From NCBI GenBank assembly GCA_964036665.1, contig OZ038531.1, positions 13,702,168-13,766,167 of the forward strand: a stretch of 64,000 nucleotides of DNA. The letters run 5' to 3'. Origin of the DNA: Gordius sp. MW1. Taxonomy: Eukaryota > Nematomorpha > Gordioida > Gordea > Gordiidae. Under the pieces are notes generated by a model. It had not been told where the DNA came from, ran no database searches, and was given only the letters and a program-made list of their open reading frames with translations. Of the stretch, positions 1-13,400 are shown piece after piece. A program made the position numbers and the translations under genes. Each line of letters opens with the position of its first letter. Positions within the stretch are counted from its first letter, which is position 1.

Positions 1-679
1 GGAGCAGTTTTCAAAAATTAAGCACTCACGTTGCGATACAACAAACTAATCGCAACAATAAAACGTTGTCTTTTGTCAAAATGATAGATCTCGCAGCTTA
101 AAACCTCTTTTCGGAAGTCAATCGAGGATAATAGGATTCTCAAATTGGCTTACTTTTATATATTTTTTCATGCTCTTTCACATAGAATCGAAAAAAATAA
201 ATATTTTTACCTCAAAATTTTTCACATATTTTTCTTTGAACCGTATTCATCCGATGAAAGTTGTCATTTTCAGACGTGGTTTCTATGATCCCAAGTAAAA
301 ATTTATCAGAATTTAAAAACTATTACTTTGAAATCATTATCGCATGGAGCAGTTTTCAAAAATTACGCACATACAACAAACTAATCGCAACAATAAAACG
401 TTGTCTTTTGTCAAAATGATATCTCGCAGCTTAAAACCTCTTTTCGGAAGTCAATCGAGCATAATAGGATTCTCAAATTGGCTTACTTTTATATATTTTT
501 TTATGCTCTTTCACATAGAATCGAAAAAAAATAAATATTTTTACCTCAAAATTTTTCACATATTTTTCTTTCAACCGTATTCATCAGATGAAAGTTGTCG
601 TTTTCAGACGTGGTTTCTATGATCCCAAGTAAAAATTCATCAGAATTTAAAAACTATTACTTTGAAATCATGATCGCAT

Positions 680-1014
680 AGAGGAGTTTTCAAAAATTAA
701 GCACATACAACAAACTAATCGCAACAATAAAACGTTGTCTTTTGTCAAAATGATAGTTCTCGCAGCTTAAAACCTCTTTTCGGAAATCAATCGAGGATAA
801 TAGGATTCTCAAATTGGCTTACTTTTATATATTTTTTCATGCTCTTTCACATAGAATCGAAAAAAATAAATATTTTTACCTCAAAATTTTTCACATATTT
901 TTCTTTGAACCGTATTCATCCGATGAAAGTTGTCGTTTTCAGACGTGGTTTCTATGATCCCAAGTAAAAATTTATCAGAATCTAAAAACTATTACTTTGA
1001 AATCATGATCGCAT
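680..1014 (+). repeat. Representative short satellite monomer (335 bp, dyad-less class)
   Basis: An example of the second abundant class. Where full-length monomers read AAGCAC-TCACGTTGCG-ATACAAC, these read AAGCAC-ATACAAC, an exact 10-bp loss that removes most of the left arm of the dyad. The right arm ATCGCAAC is kept (718-725 here). The same deletion with the same endpoints recurs throughout the window (for example about 2765, 3436, 4793, 7185, 9235, 16366, 24445, 37786, 49066, 55546 and 62045), so it is one ancestral event spread by amplification rather than many independent ones. In the HORs these monomers occupy fixed positions. Confidence 0.95.
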
Positions 1015-3098
1015 AGAGCAGTTTTCAAAAATTAAGCACTCATGTTGCGATACAACAAACTAATCGCAACAATAAAACGTTGTCTTTTGTCAAAATGATA
1101 GTTCTCGCAGCTTAAAACCTTTTTTCGGAAGTCAATCGAGGATAATAGGATTCTCAAATTGGCTTACTTTTATATATTTTTTCATGCTCTTTCACATAGA
1201 ATCGAAAAAAATAAATATTTTTGCCTCAAAATTTTTCACATATTTTTCTTTGAACCGTATTCATCCGATGAAAGTTGTCGTTTTCAGACGTGGTTTCTAA
1301 GATCCCAAGTAAAAATTTATCAGAATCTAAAAACTATTACTTTGAAATCATGATCGTATAGAGCAGTTTTCAAAAATTAAGCACTCACGTTGCGATACAA
1401 CAAACTAATCGCAACAACAAAACGTTGTCTTTTGTCAAAATGATAGTTCTCGCAGCTTAAAACCTTTTTTCTGAAGTCAATCGAGGATAATAGGATTCTC
1501 AAATTGGCATACTTTTATATATTTTTTTATGCTCTTTCACATAGAATCGAAAAAAATAAATATTTTTGCCTCAAAATTTTTCACATATTTTTCTTTGAAC
1601 GTATTCATCCGATGAAAGTTGTCGTTTTCAGACGTGGTTTCCAAGATCCCAAGTAAAAATTTATCAGAATCTAAAAACTATTACTTTGAAATCATGATCG
1701 CATAGAGCAGTTTTCAAAAATTAAGCACTCACGTTGCGATACAACAAACTAATCGCAACAATACAACGTTGTCTTTGGTCAAAATGATAGTTCTCGCAGC
1801 TTAAAACCTCTTTTCGGAAGTCAATCGAGGATAATAGGATTCTCAAATTGGCTTACTTTTATATATTTTTACATGCTCTTTCACATAGAATCGAAAAAAT
1901 AAATATTTTTACCTAAAAATTTTTCACATATATTTCTTTGAATCATATTCATCCGATTAAAGTTGTCGTTTTCAGACGTGGTTTCTATGATCCCAAGTAA
2001 AAACTTACCAGAATCTAAAAACTATTACTTTGAAATCATGATCGCATAGAGCAGTTTTCAAAAATTAAGCACTCACGTTGCGATACAACAAACTAATCGC
2101 AACAATAAAACGTTGTCTTTTGTCAAAATGATAGTTCTCGCAGCTTAAAACCTCTTTTCGGAAGTCAATCGAGGATAATAGGATTCTCAAATTGGCTTAC
2201 TTTTATATATTTTTTCATGCTCTTTCACATAGAATCGAAAAAAATAAATATTTTTACCTAAAAATTTTTCACATATATTTCTTTGAATCATATTCATCCG
2301 ATTAAAGTTGTCGTTTTCAGACGTGGTTTCTATGATCCCAAGTAAAAATTTATCAGAATTTAAAAACTATACTTTGAAATCATGATCGCATAGAGCAGTT
2401 TTCAAAAATTAAGCACTCACGTTGCGATACAACAAACTAATCGCAACAATAAAACGTTGTCATTTGTCAAAATGATAGATCTCGCAGCTTAAAACCTCTT
2501 TTCGGAAGTCAATCGAGGATAATAGGATTCTCAAATTTTCTTACTTTTATATATTTTTTCATGCTCTTTCACATAGAATCGAAAAAAATAAATATTTTTA
2601 CCTCATAATTTTTCACATATTTTTCTTTGAACCGTATTCATCCGATGAAAGTTGTCGTTTTCAGACGTGGTTTCTATGATCCCAAGTAAAAATTTATCAG
2701 AATTTAAAAACTATTACTTTGAAATCATGATCGCATAGAGCAGTTTTCAAAAATTAAGCACATACAACAAACTAATCGCAGCAATAAAACGTTGTCTTTT
2801 GTCAAAATGATAGTTCTCGCAGCTTAAACCTCTTTTCGGAAGTCAATCGAGGATAATAGGATTCTCAAATTGGCTTACTTTTATATATTTTTTCATGCTC
2901 TTTCACATAGAATCGAAAAAATAAATATTTTTACCTCAAAATTTTTCACATATTTTTCTTTGAACCGTATTCATCCGATGAAAGTTGTCGTTTTCAGACG
3001 TGGTTTCTATGATCCCAAGTAAAAACTTATCAGAATCTAAAAACTATTACTTTGAAATCATGATCGCATAGAGCAGTTTTCAAAAATTAAGCACTCAC

Positions 3099-3125
3099 GT
3101 TGCGATACAACAAACTAATCGCAAC
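3099..3125. repeat. 8-bp dyad (inverted repeat) in the satellite monomer, one example
   Basis: GTTGCGAT, 11-nt spacer ACAACAAACTA, ATCGCAAC. It is perfect in this and most full-length monomers. Scattered variants weaken the left arm (CACGATGCG at about 7529, 9569, 16023 and 17979; CACGTAGCG at about 6161), and GATAGAAC monomers change only the spacer. The dyad is absent from the short class. It could extrude as a small cruciform or be a palindromic protein-binding site; neither can be decided from sequence. Confidence 0.9.
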
Positions 3126-3259
3126 AATAAAACGTTGTCTTTTGTCAAAATGATAGTTCTCGCAGCTTAAAACCTCTTTTCGGAAGTCAATCGAGGATAA
3201 TAGGATTCTCAAATTGGCTTACTTTTATATATTTTTTCATGCTCTTTCACATAGAATCG

Positions 3260-3302
3260 AAAAAAATAAATATTTTTGCCTCAAAATTTTTCACATATTT
3301 TT
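3260..3302. other. Phased A/T tracts in the satellite monomer (predicted bent DNA), one example
   Basis: Four A or T tracts (A7, ATTTTT type, A4T5, ATTTTT) lie about 11-13 bp apart centre to centre, near one per helical turn. Phased A tracts are known to curve DNA. This block is among the best conserved in all monomers; exceptions lose TAAATA-type bases (about 29030, 37611, 40690, 48890, 51970, 55050 and 57440) or the TCGAAAAAA stretch (about 9389). The curvature itself is inference. Confidence 0.6.
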
Positions 3303-6300
3303 CTTTGAACCGTATTCATCCGATGAAAGTTGTCGTTTTCAGACGTGGTTTCTATGATCCCAAGTAAAAATTTATCAGAATTTAAAAACTATTACTTTGA
3401 AATCATTATCGCATGGAGCAGTTTTCAAAAATTACGCACATACAACAAACTAATCGCAACAATAAAACGTTGTCTTTTGTCAAAATGATATCTCGCAGCT
3501 TAAAACCTCTTTTCGGAAGTCAATCGAGCATAATAGGATTCTCAAATTGGCTTACTTTTATATATTTTTTTATGCTCTTTCACATAGAATCGAAAAAAAA
3601 TAAATATTTTTACCTCAAAATTTTTCACATATTTTTCTTTGAACCGTATTCATCAGATGAAAGTTGTCGTTTTCAGACGTGGTTTCTATGATCCCAAGTA
3701 AAAATTTATCAGAATTTAAAAACTATTACTTTGAAATCATGATCGCATAGAGGAGTTTTCAAAAATTAAGCACATACAACAAACTAATCGCAACAATAAA
3801 ACGTTGTCTTTTGTCAAAATGATAGTTCTCGCAGCTTAAAACCTCTTTTCGGAAGTCAATCGAGGATAATAGGATTCTCAAATTGGCTTACTTTTATATA
3901 TTTTTTTATGCTCTTTCACATAGAATCGAAAAAAATAAATATTTTTACCTCAAAATTTTTCACATATTTTTCTTTGAACCGTATTCATCCGATGAAAGTT
4001 GTCGTTTTCAGACGTGGTTTCTATGATCCCAAGTAAAAATTTATCAGAATCTAAAAACTATTACTTTGAAATCATGATCGCATAGAGCAGTTTTCAAAAA
4101 TTAAGCACTCATGTTGCGATACAACAAACTAATCGCAACAATATAACGTTGTCTTTTGTCAAAATGATAGTTCTCGCAGCTTAAAACCTTTTTTCGGAAG
4201 TCAATCGAGGATAATAGGATTCTCAAATTTTCTTACTTTTATATATTTTTTCATGCTCTTTCACATAGAATCGAAAAAAATAAATATTTTTGCCTCAAAA
4301 TTTTTCACATATTTTTCTTTGAACCGTATTCATTCGATGAAAGTTGTCGTTTTCAGACGTGGTTTCCAAGATCCCAAGTAAAAATTTATCAGAATCTAAA
4401 AACTATTACTTTGAAATCATGATCGCATAGAGCAGTTTTCAAAAATTAAGCACTCACGTTGCGATACAACAAACTAATCGCAACAATACAACGTTGTCTT
4501 TGGTCAAAATGATAGTTCTCGCAGCTTAAAACCTCTTTTCGGAAGTCAATCGAGGATAATAGGATTCTCAAATTGGCTTACTTTTATATATTTTTTTATG
4601 CTCTTTCACATAGAATCGAAAAAATAAATATTTTTACCTCAAAATTTTTCACATATTTTTCTTTGAACCGTATTCATCCGATGAAAGTTGTCGTTTTCAG
4701 ACGTGGTTTCTATGATCCCAAGTAAAAATTTATCAGAATTTAAAAACTATTACTTTGAAATCATGATCGCATAGAGCAGTTTTCAAAAATTAAGCACATA
4801 CAACAAACTAATCGCAACAATAAAAGGTTGTCTTTTGTCAAAATGATAGTTCTCGCAGCTTAAAACCTCTTTTCGGAAGTCAATCGAGGATAATAGGATT
4901 CTTAAATTGGCTTACTTTTATATATTTTTTCATGCTCTTTCACATAGAATCGAAAAATATAAATATTTTTACCTCAAAATTTTTCACATATTTTTCTTTG
5001 AACCGTATTCATCCGATGAAAGTTGTCGTTTTCAGACGTGGTTTCTATGATCCCAAGTAAAAATTTATCAGAATCTAAAAACTATTACTTTGGAATCATG
5101 ATCGCATAGAGCAGTTTTCAAAAATTAAGCACTCACGTTGCGATACAACAAACTAATCGCAACAATAAAACGTTGTCTTTTGTCAAAATGATAGTTCTCG
5201 CAGCTTAAAACCTCTTTTCGGAAGTCAATCGAGGATAATAGGATTCTCAAATTGGCTTACTTTTATATATTTTTTCATGCTCTTTCAAATAGAATCGAAA
5301 AAAATAAATATTTTTACCTCAAAATTTTTCACATATATTTCTTTGAACCGTATTCATCCGATGAAAGTTGTCGTTTTCAGACGTGGTTTCTATGATCCCA
5401 AGTAAAAATTTATCAGAATTTAAAAACTATTACTTTGAAATCATGATCGCATAGAGCAGTTTTCAAAAATTAAGCACTCACGTTGCGATACAACAAACTA
5501 ATCGCAACAATAAAACGTTGTCTTTTGTCAAAATGATAGATCTCGCAGCTTAAAACCTCTTTTCGGAAGTCAATCGAGGATAATAGGATTCTCAAATTGG
5601 CTTATTTTTATATATTTTTTCATGCTCTTTCACATAGAATCGAAAAAAATAAATATTTTTACCTCAAAATTTTTCACATATTTTTCTTTGAACCGTATTC
5701 ATCCGATGAAAGTTGTCGTTTTCAGACGTGGTTTCTATGATCCCAAGTAAAAATTTATCAGAATTTAAAAACTATTACTTTGAAATCATGATCGCATAGA
5801 GTTTTCAAAAATTAAGCACATACAACAAACTAATCGCAACAATAAAACGTTGTCTTTTGTCAAAATGATAGTTCTCGCAGCTTAAAACCTTTTTTCTGAA
5901 GTCAATCGAGGATAATAGGATTCTCAAATTGGCATACTTTTATATATTTTTTCATGCTCTTTCACATAGAATCGAAAAAAATAAATATTTTTTCCTCAAA
6001 ATTTTTCACATATTTTTCTTTGAATCGTATTCATCCGATGAAAGTTGTCGTTTTCAGACCGTGGTTTCCAAGATCCCAAGTAAAAATTTATCAGAATCTA
6101 AAAACTATTACTTTGAAATCATGATCGCATAGAGCAGTTTTCAAAAATTAAGCACTCACGTAGCGATACAACAAACTAATCGCAACAATACAACGTTGTC
6201 TTTGGTCAAAATGATAGTTCTCGCAGCTTAAAACCTCTTTTCGGAAGTCAATCGAGGATAATAGGATTCTCAAATTGGCTTACTTTTATATATTTTTTCA

Positions 6301-7499
6301 TGCTCTTTCACATAGAATCGAAAAAATAAATATTTTTACCTCAAAATTTTTCACATATTTTTCTTTGAACCGTATTCATCCGATGAAAGTTGTCGTTTTC
6401 AGACGTGGTTTCTATGATCCCAAGTAAAAACTTATCAGAATCTAAAAACTATTACTTTGAAATCATGATCGCATAGAGCAGTTTTCAAAAATTAAGCACT
6501 CACGTTGCGATACAACAAACTAATCGCAACAATAAAACGTTGTCTTTTGTCAAAATGATAGTTCTCGCAGCTTAAAACCTCTTTTCGGAAGTCAATCGAG
6601 GATAATAGGATTCTCAAATTGGCTTACTTTTATATATTTTTTCATGCTCTTTCACATAGAATCGAAAAAAATAAATATTTTTACCTCAAAATTTTTCACA
6701 TATATTTTTTTGAACCGTATTCATCCGATTAAAGTTGTCGTTTTCAGACGTGGTTTCTATGATCCCAAGTAAAAATTTATCAGAATTTAAAAACTATTAC
6801 TTTGAAATCATGATCGCATAGAGCAGTTTTCAAAAATTAAGCACTCACGTTGCGATACAACAAACTAATCGCAACAATAAAACGTTGTCTTTTGTCAAAA
6901 TGATAGATCTCGCAGCTTAAAACCTCTTTTCGGAAGTCAATCGAGGATAATAGGATTCTCAAATTTTCTTACTTTTATATATTTTTTCATGCTCTTTCAC
7001 ATAGAATTGAAAAAAATCAATATTTTTACCTCAAAATTTTTCACATATTTTTCTTTGAACCGTATTCATCCGATGAAAGTTGTCGTTTTCAGACGTGGTT
7101 TCTATGATCCCAAGTAAAAATTTATCAGAATTTAAAAACTATTACTTTGAAATCATGATCGCATAGAGCAGTTTTCAAAAATTAAGCACATACAACAAAC
7201 TAATCGCAACAATAAAACGTTGTCTTTTGTCAAAATGATAGTTCTCGCAGCTTAAAACCTCTTTTCGGAAGTCAATCGAGGATAATAGGATTCTTAAATT
7301 GGCTTACTTTTATATATTTTTTCATGCTCTTTCACATAGAATCGAAAAAAATAAATATTTTTACCTCAAAATTTTTCACATATTTTTCTTTGAACCGTAT
7401 TCATCCGATGAAAGTTGTCGTTTTCAGACGTGGTTTCTATGATCCCAAGTAAAAATTTATCAGAATCTAAAAACTATTACTTTGGAATCATGATCGCAT

Positions 7500-10400
7500 A
7501 GAGCAGTTTTCAAAAATTAAGCACTCACGATGCGATACAACAAACTAATCGCAACAATAAAACGTTGTCTTTTGTCAAAATGATAGTTCTCGCAGCTTAA
7601 AACCTTTTTTCGGAAGTCAATCGAGGATAATAGGATTCTCAAATTGGCTTACTTTTATATATTTTTTAAGCTCTTTCACATAGAATCGAAAAAAATAAAT
7701 ATTTTTACCTCAAAATTTTTCACATATTCTTCTTTGAACCGTATTCATCCGATGAAAGTTGTCGTTTTCAGACGTGGTTTCTATGATCCCAAGTAAAAAT
7801 TTATCAGAATTTAAAAACTATTACTTTGAAATCATGATCGCATAGAGCAGTTTTCAAAAATTAAGCACATACAACAAACTAATCGCAACAATAAAACGTT
7901 GTCTTTTGTCAAAATGATAGTTCTCGCAGCTTAAAACCTCTTTTCGGAAGTCAATCGAGGATAATAGGATTCTTAAATTGGCTTACTTTTATATATTTTT
8001 TCATGCTCTTTCAGATAGAATCGAAAAAAATAAATTTTTTTACCTCAAAATTTTTCACATATTTTTCTTTGAACCGTATTCATCCGATGAAAGTTGTCGT
8101 TTTCAGACGTGGTTTCTATGATCCCAAGTAAAAATTTATCAGAATCTAAAAACTATTACTTTGGAATCATGATCGCATAGAGCAGTTTTCAAAAATTAAG
8201 CACTCACGTTGCGATACAACAAACTAATCGCAACAATAAAACGTTGTCTTTTGTCAAAATGATAGTTCTCGCAGCTTAAAACCTTTTTTCGGAAGTCAAT
8301 CGAGGATAATAGGATTCTCAAATTGGCTTACTTTTATATATTTTTTAAGCTCTTTCACATAGAATCGAAAAAAATAAATATTTTTGCCTCAAAATTTTTC
8401 ACATATTTTTCTTTGAACCGTATTCATCCGTCGAAAGTTGTCGTTTTCAGACGTGGTTTCTAAGATCCCAAGTAAAAATTTATCAGAATCTAAAAACTAT
8501 TACTTTGTAATCATGATCGCATAGAGCAGTTTTCAAAAATTAAGCACTCACGTTGCGATACAACAAACTAATCGCAACAATAAAACGTTGTCTTTTGTCA
8601 AAATGATAGATCTCGCAGCTTAAAACCTCTTTTCGGAAGTCAATCGAGGATAATAGGATTCTCAAATTGGCTTACTTTTATATATTTTTTCATGCTCTTT
8701 CACATAGAATCGAAAAAAATAAATATTTTTACCTCAAAATTTTTCACATATTCTTCTTTGAACCGTATTCATCCGATGAAAGTTGTCGTTTTCAGACGTG
8801 GTTTCTATGATCCCAAGTAAAAATTTATCAGAATTTAAAAACTATTACTTTGAAATCATGATCGCATAGAGCAGTTTTCAAAAATTAAGCACTCACGTTG
8901 AGATACAACAAACTAATCGCAACAATAAAACGTTTTCTTTTGTCAAAATGATAGATCTCGCAGCTTAAAACCTCTTTTCGGAAGTCAATCGAGGATAATA
9001 GGATTCTCAAATTTTCTTACTTTTATATATTTTTTCATGCTCTTTCACATAGAATCGAAAAAAATAAATATTTTTACCTCAAAATTTTTCACATATTTTT
9101 CTTTGAACCGTATTCATCCGATGAAAGTTGTCGTTTTCAGACGTGGTTTCTATGATCCCAAGTAAAAATTTATCAGAATTTAAAAACTATTACTTTGAAA
9201 TCATGATCGCATAGAGCAGTTTTCAAAAATTAAGCACATACAACAAACTAATCGCAACAATAAAACGTTGTCTTTTGTCAAAATGATAGTTCTCGCAGCT
9301 TAAAACCTCTTTTCGGAAGTCAATCGAGGATAATAGGATTCTCAAATTGGCTTACTTTTATATATTTTTTCATGCTCTTTCACATAGAAAATAAATATTT
9401 TTACCTCAAAATTTTTCACATATTTTTCTTTGAACCGTATTCATCCGATGAAAGTTGTCGTTTTCAGACGTGGTTTCTATGATCCCAAGTAAAAATTTAT
9501 CAGAATCTAAAAACTATTACTTTGGAATCATGATCGCATAGAGCAGTTTTCAAAAATTAAGCACTCACGATGCGATACAACAAACTAATCGCAACAATAA
9601 AACGTTGTCTTTTGTCAAAATGATAGTTCTCGCAGCTTAAAACCTTTTTTCAAAAGTCAATCGAGGATAATAGGATTCTCAAATTGGCTTACTTTTATAT
9701 ATTTTTTAAGCTCTTTCACATAGAATCGAAAAAAATAAATATTTTTACCTCAAAATTTTTCACATATTCTTCTTTGAACCGTATTCATCCGATGAAAGTT
9801 GTCGTTTTCAGACGTGGTTTCTATGATCCCAAGTAAAAATTTATCAGAATTTAAAAACTATTACTTTGAAATCATGATCGCATAGAGCAGTTTTCAAAAA
9901 TTAAGCACATACAACAAACTAATCGCAACAATAAAACGTTGTCTTTTGTCAAAATGATAGTTCTCGCAGCTTAAAACCTTTTTTCGGAAGTCAATCGAGG
10001 ATAATAGGATTCTCAAATTGGCTTACTTTTATATATTTTTTAAGCTCTTTCACATAGAATCGAAAAAAATAAATATTTTTGCCTCAAAATTTTTCACATA
10101 TTTTTCTTTCAACCGTATTCATCCGATGAAAGTTGTCGTTTTCAGACGTGGTTTCTAAGATCCCAAGTAAAAATTTATCAGAATCTAAAAACTATTACTT
10201 TGTAATCATGATCGCATAGAGCAGTTTTCAAAAATTAAGCACTCACGTTGCGATACAACAAACTAATCGCAACAATAAAACGTTGTCTTTTGTCAAAATG
10301 ATAGATCTCGCAGCTTAAAACCTCTTTTCGGAAGTCAATCGAGGATAATAGGATTCTCAAATTGGCTTACTTTTATATATTTTTTCATGCTCTTTCACAT

Positions 10401-13400
10401 AGAATCGAAAAAAATAAATATTTTTACCTCAAAATTTTTCACATATTCTTCTTTGAACCGTATTCATCCGATGAAAGTTGTCGTTTTCAGACGTGGTTTC
10501 TATGATCCCAAGTAAAAATTTATCAGAATTTAAAAACTATTACTTTGAAATCATGATCGCATAGAGCAGTTTTCAAAAATTAAGCACTCACGTTGCGATA
10601 CAACAAACTAATTGCAACAATAAAACGTTGTCTTTTGTCAAAATGATAGTTCTCGCAGCTTAAAACCTCTTTTCGGAAGTCAATCGAGGATAATAGGATT
10701 CTCAAATTGGCTTACTTTTATATATTTTTTCATGCTCTTTCAAATAGAATCGAAAAAAATAAATATTTTTACCTCAAAATTTTTCACATATATTTCTTTG
10801 AACCGTATTCATCCGATGAAAGTTGTCGTTTTCAGACGTGGTTTCTATGATCCCAAGTAAAAATTTATCAGAATTTAAAAACTATTACTTTGAAATCATG
10901 ATCGCCTAGAGCAGTTTTCAAAAATTAAGCACATACAACAAACTAATCGCAACAATAAAACGTTGTCTTTTGTCAAAATGATAGTTCTCGCAGCTTAAAA
11001 CCTCTTTTCGGAAGTCAATCGAGGATAATAGGATTCTTAAATTGGCTTACTTTTATATATTTTTTCATGCTCTTTCACATAGAATCGAAAAAAATAAATA
11101 TTTTTACCTCAAAATTTTTCACATATTTTTCTTTGAACCGTATTCATCCGATGAAAGTTGTCGTTTTCAGACGTGGTTTCTATGATCCCAAGTAAAAATT
11201 TATCAGAATCTAAAAACTATTACTTTGGAATCATGATTGCATAGAGCAGTTTTCAAAAATTAAGCAATCACGTTGCGATACAACAAACTAATCGCAACAA
11301 TAAAACGTTGTCTTTTGTCAAAATGATAGTTCTCGCAGCTTAAAACCTTTTTTCGGAAGTCAATCGAGGATAATAGGATTCTCAAATTGGCTTACTTTTA
11401 TATATTTTTTAAGCTCTTTCACATAGAATCGAAAAAAATAAATATTTTTGCCTCAAAATTTTTCACATATTTTTCTTTGAACCGTATTCATCCGATGAAA
11501 GTTGTCGTTTTCAGACGTGGTTTCTAAGATCCCAAGTAAAAATTTATCAGAATCTAAAAACTATAACTTTGTAATCATGATCGCATAGAGCAGTTTTCAA
11601 AAATTAAGCACTCACGTTGCGATACAACAAACTAATCGCAACAATAAAACGTTGTCTTTTGTCAAAATGATAGATCTCGCAGCTTAAAACCTCTTTTCGG
11701 AAGTCAATCGAGGATAATAGGATTCTCAAATTGGCTTACTTTTATATATTTTTTCATGCTCTTTCACATAGAATCGAAAAAAATAAATATTTTTACCTCA
11801 AAATTTTTCACATATTCTTCTTTGAACCGTATTCATCCGATGAAAGTTGTCGTTTTCAGACGTGGTTTCTATGATTCCAAGTAAAAATTTATCAGAATTT
11901 AAAAACTATTACTTTGAAATCATGATCGCATAGAGCAGTTTTCAAAAATTAAGCACTCACGTTGCGATACAACAAACTAATCGCAACAATAAAACGTTGT
12001 CTTTTGTCAAAATGATAGTTCTCGCAGCTTAAAACCTCTTTTCGGAAGTCAATCAAGGATAAAAGGATTCTCAAATTGGCTTACTTTTATATATTTTTTC
12101 ATGCTCTTTCAAATAGAATCGAAAAAAATAAATATTTTTACCTCAAAATTTTTCACATATATTTCTTTGAACCGTATTCATCCGATGAAAATTGTCGTTT
12201 TCAGACGTGGTTTCTATGATCCCAAGTAAAAATTTATCAGAATTTAAAAACTATTACTTTGAAATCATGATCGCATAGAGCAGTTTTCAAAAATTAAGCA
12301 CATACAACAAACTAATCGCAACAATAAAACGTTGTCTTTTGTCAAAATGATAGTTCTCGCAGCTTAAAACCTTTTCGGAAGTCAATCGAGGATAATAGGA
12401 TTCTCAAATTGGCTTACTTTTATATATTTTTTTATGCTCTTTCACATAGAATCGAAAAAAATAAATATTTTTACCTCAAAATTTTTCACATATTTTTCTT
12501 TGAACCGTATTCATCCGATGAAAGTTGTCATTTTCAGACGTGGTTTCTATGATCTCAAGTAAAAATTTATCAGAATTTAAAAACTATTACTTTGAAATCA
12601 TTATCGCATGGAGCAGTTTTCAAAAATTAAGCACATACAACAAACTAATCGCAACAATAAAACGTTGTCTTTTGTCAAAATGATAGTTCTCGCAGCTTAA
12701 AACCTCTTTTCGGAAGTCAATCGAGGATAATAGGATTCTCAAATTGGCTTACTTTTATATATTTTTTCATGCTTTTTCACATAGAATCAAAAAAAATAAA
12801 TATTTTTACCTCAAAATTTTTCACATATTTTTCTTTGAACCGTATTCATCCGATGAAAGTTGTCGTTTTCAGACGTGGTTTCTATGATCCCAAGTAAAAA
12901 TTTATGAGAATTTAAAAACTATTACTTTGAAATCATTATCGCATGGAGCAGTTTTCAAAAATTAAGCACATACAACAAACTAATCGCAACAAAAAAACGT
13001 TGTCTTTTGTCAAAATGATAGTTCTCGCAGCTTAAAACCTCTTTTCGGAAGTCAATCGAGCATAACAGGATACTCAATTTGCCTTACTTTTATATAATTT
13101 TTTATGCTCTTTCACATAGAATCGAAATAAATAAATATTTTTACCTCAAAATTTTTCACATATTTTTCTTCTAACCGTATTCATCCGATGAAAGTTGTCG
13201 TTTTCAGACGTGGTTTCTATGATCCCAAGTAAAAATTTATGAGAATTTAAAAACTATTACTTTGAAATCATGATCGCATAGAGCAGTTAAATTAAGCACA
13301 TACAACAAACTAATCGCAACAATAAAACGTTGTCTTTTGTCAAAATGATAGTTCTCGCAGCTTAAAACCTTTTTTCTGAAGTCAATCGAGGATAATAGGA

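Larger units (their letters stand above)
346..3414 (+). repeat. 9-monomer higher-order repeat unit near the left edge (about 3,069 bp)
   Basis: A monomer with the diagnostic GATATCTCGC (AG lost) and GAGCATAATAGG variants starts at 346 and recurs at 3415, 3,069 bp later, after nine monomers. The following monomers agree in order at first (short, then CATGTTGCG type), but the next block diverges by loss or exchange of monomers. The 9-mer is therefore recognisable as an ancestral unit but is not cleanly iterated beyond about 6.5 kb. Confidence 0.75.
3070..3414 (+). repeat. Representative full-length satellite monomer (345 bp, dyad-bearing class)
   Basis: A worked example of the full-length class. 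Landmarks in order: the AGAGCAGTTTTCAAAAATTAAG head; a perfect 8-bp inverted repeat, GTTGCGAT at 3099-3106 and ATCGCAAC at 3118-3125, with an 11-nt spacer; the palindrome AACGTT shortly after; the CTCGCAGCTTAAAACCTC block; the TATATA-containing pyrimidine-rich stretch; A/T tracts at 3260-3266, 3271-3277, 3283-3291 and 3297-3302; then CCGATGAAAGTTGTCG and the ATCATGATCGCATA tail. The phase is arbitrary because the repeat is tandem. The common diagnostic sites among monomers are GATAG(A/T)TCTC, ACCT(C/T)TTTTCGG, TTTTT(C/A)ATGCTC or TTTTTTAAGCTC, TTTT(A/G)CCTC, CATAT(TTTT/TCTT/ATTT)CTTTG, TCTA(T/A)GATCCC and TTTG(A/G/T)AATCAT. Confidence 0.95.

Noticed and set aside
3160-3200. CENP-B box
   Set aside because: No match to the TTCG....A..CGGG core was seen in the monomer on either strand; TTTTCGGAAGTC shares only a few bases.
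3340-3372. Hammerhead ribozyme core in the satellite (CCGATGAAAG next to GTTGTCG)
   Set aside because: The conserved core needs CTGATGA, and the monomer has CCGATGA. I could not find the matching GAAA and cleavage-site arms in the right arrangement on either strand.
3070-3414. The 345-bp monomer as an internal dimer of two about 171-bp units
   Set aside because: Only short shared words (TTTCACATA, GTTGTC) recur between the halves, no more than expected in AT-rich DNA. A formal self-alignment would be needed.
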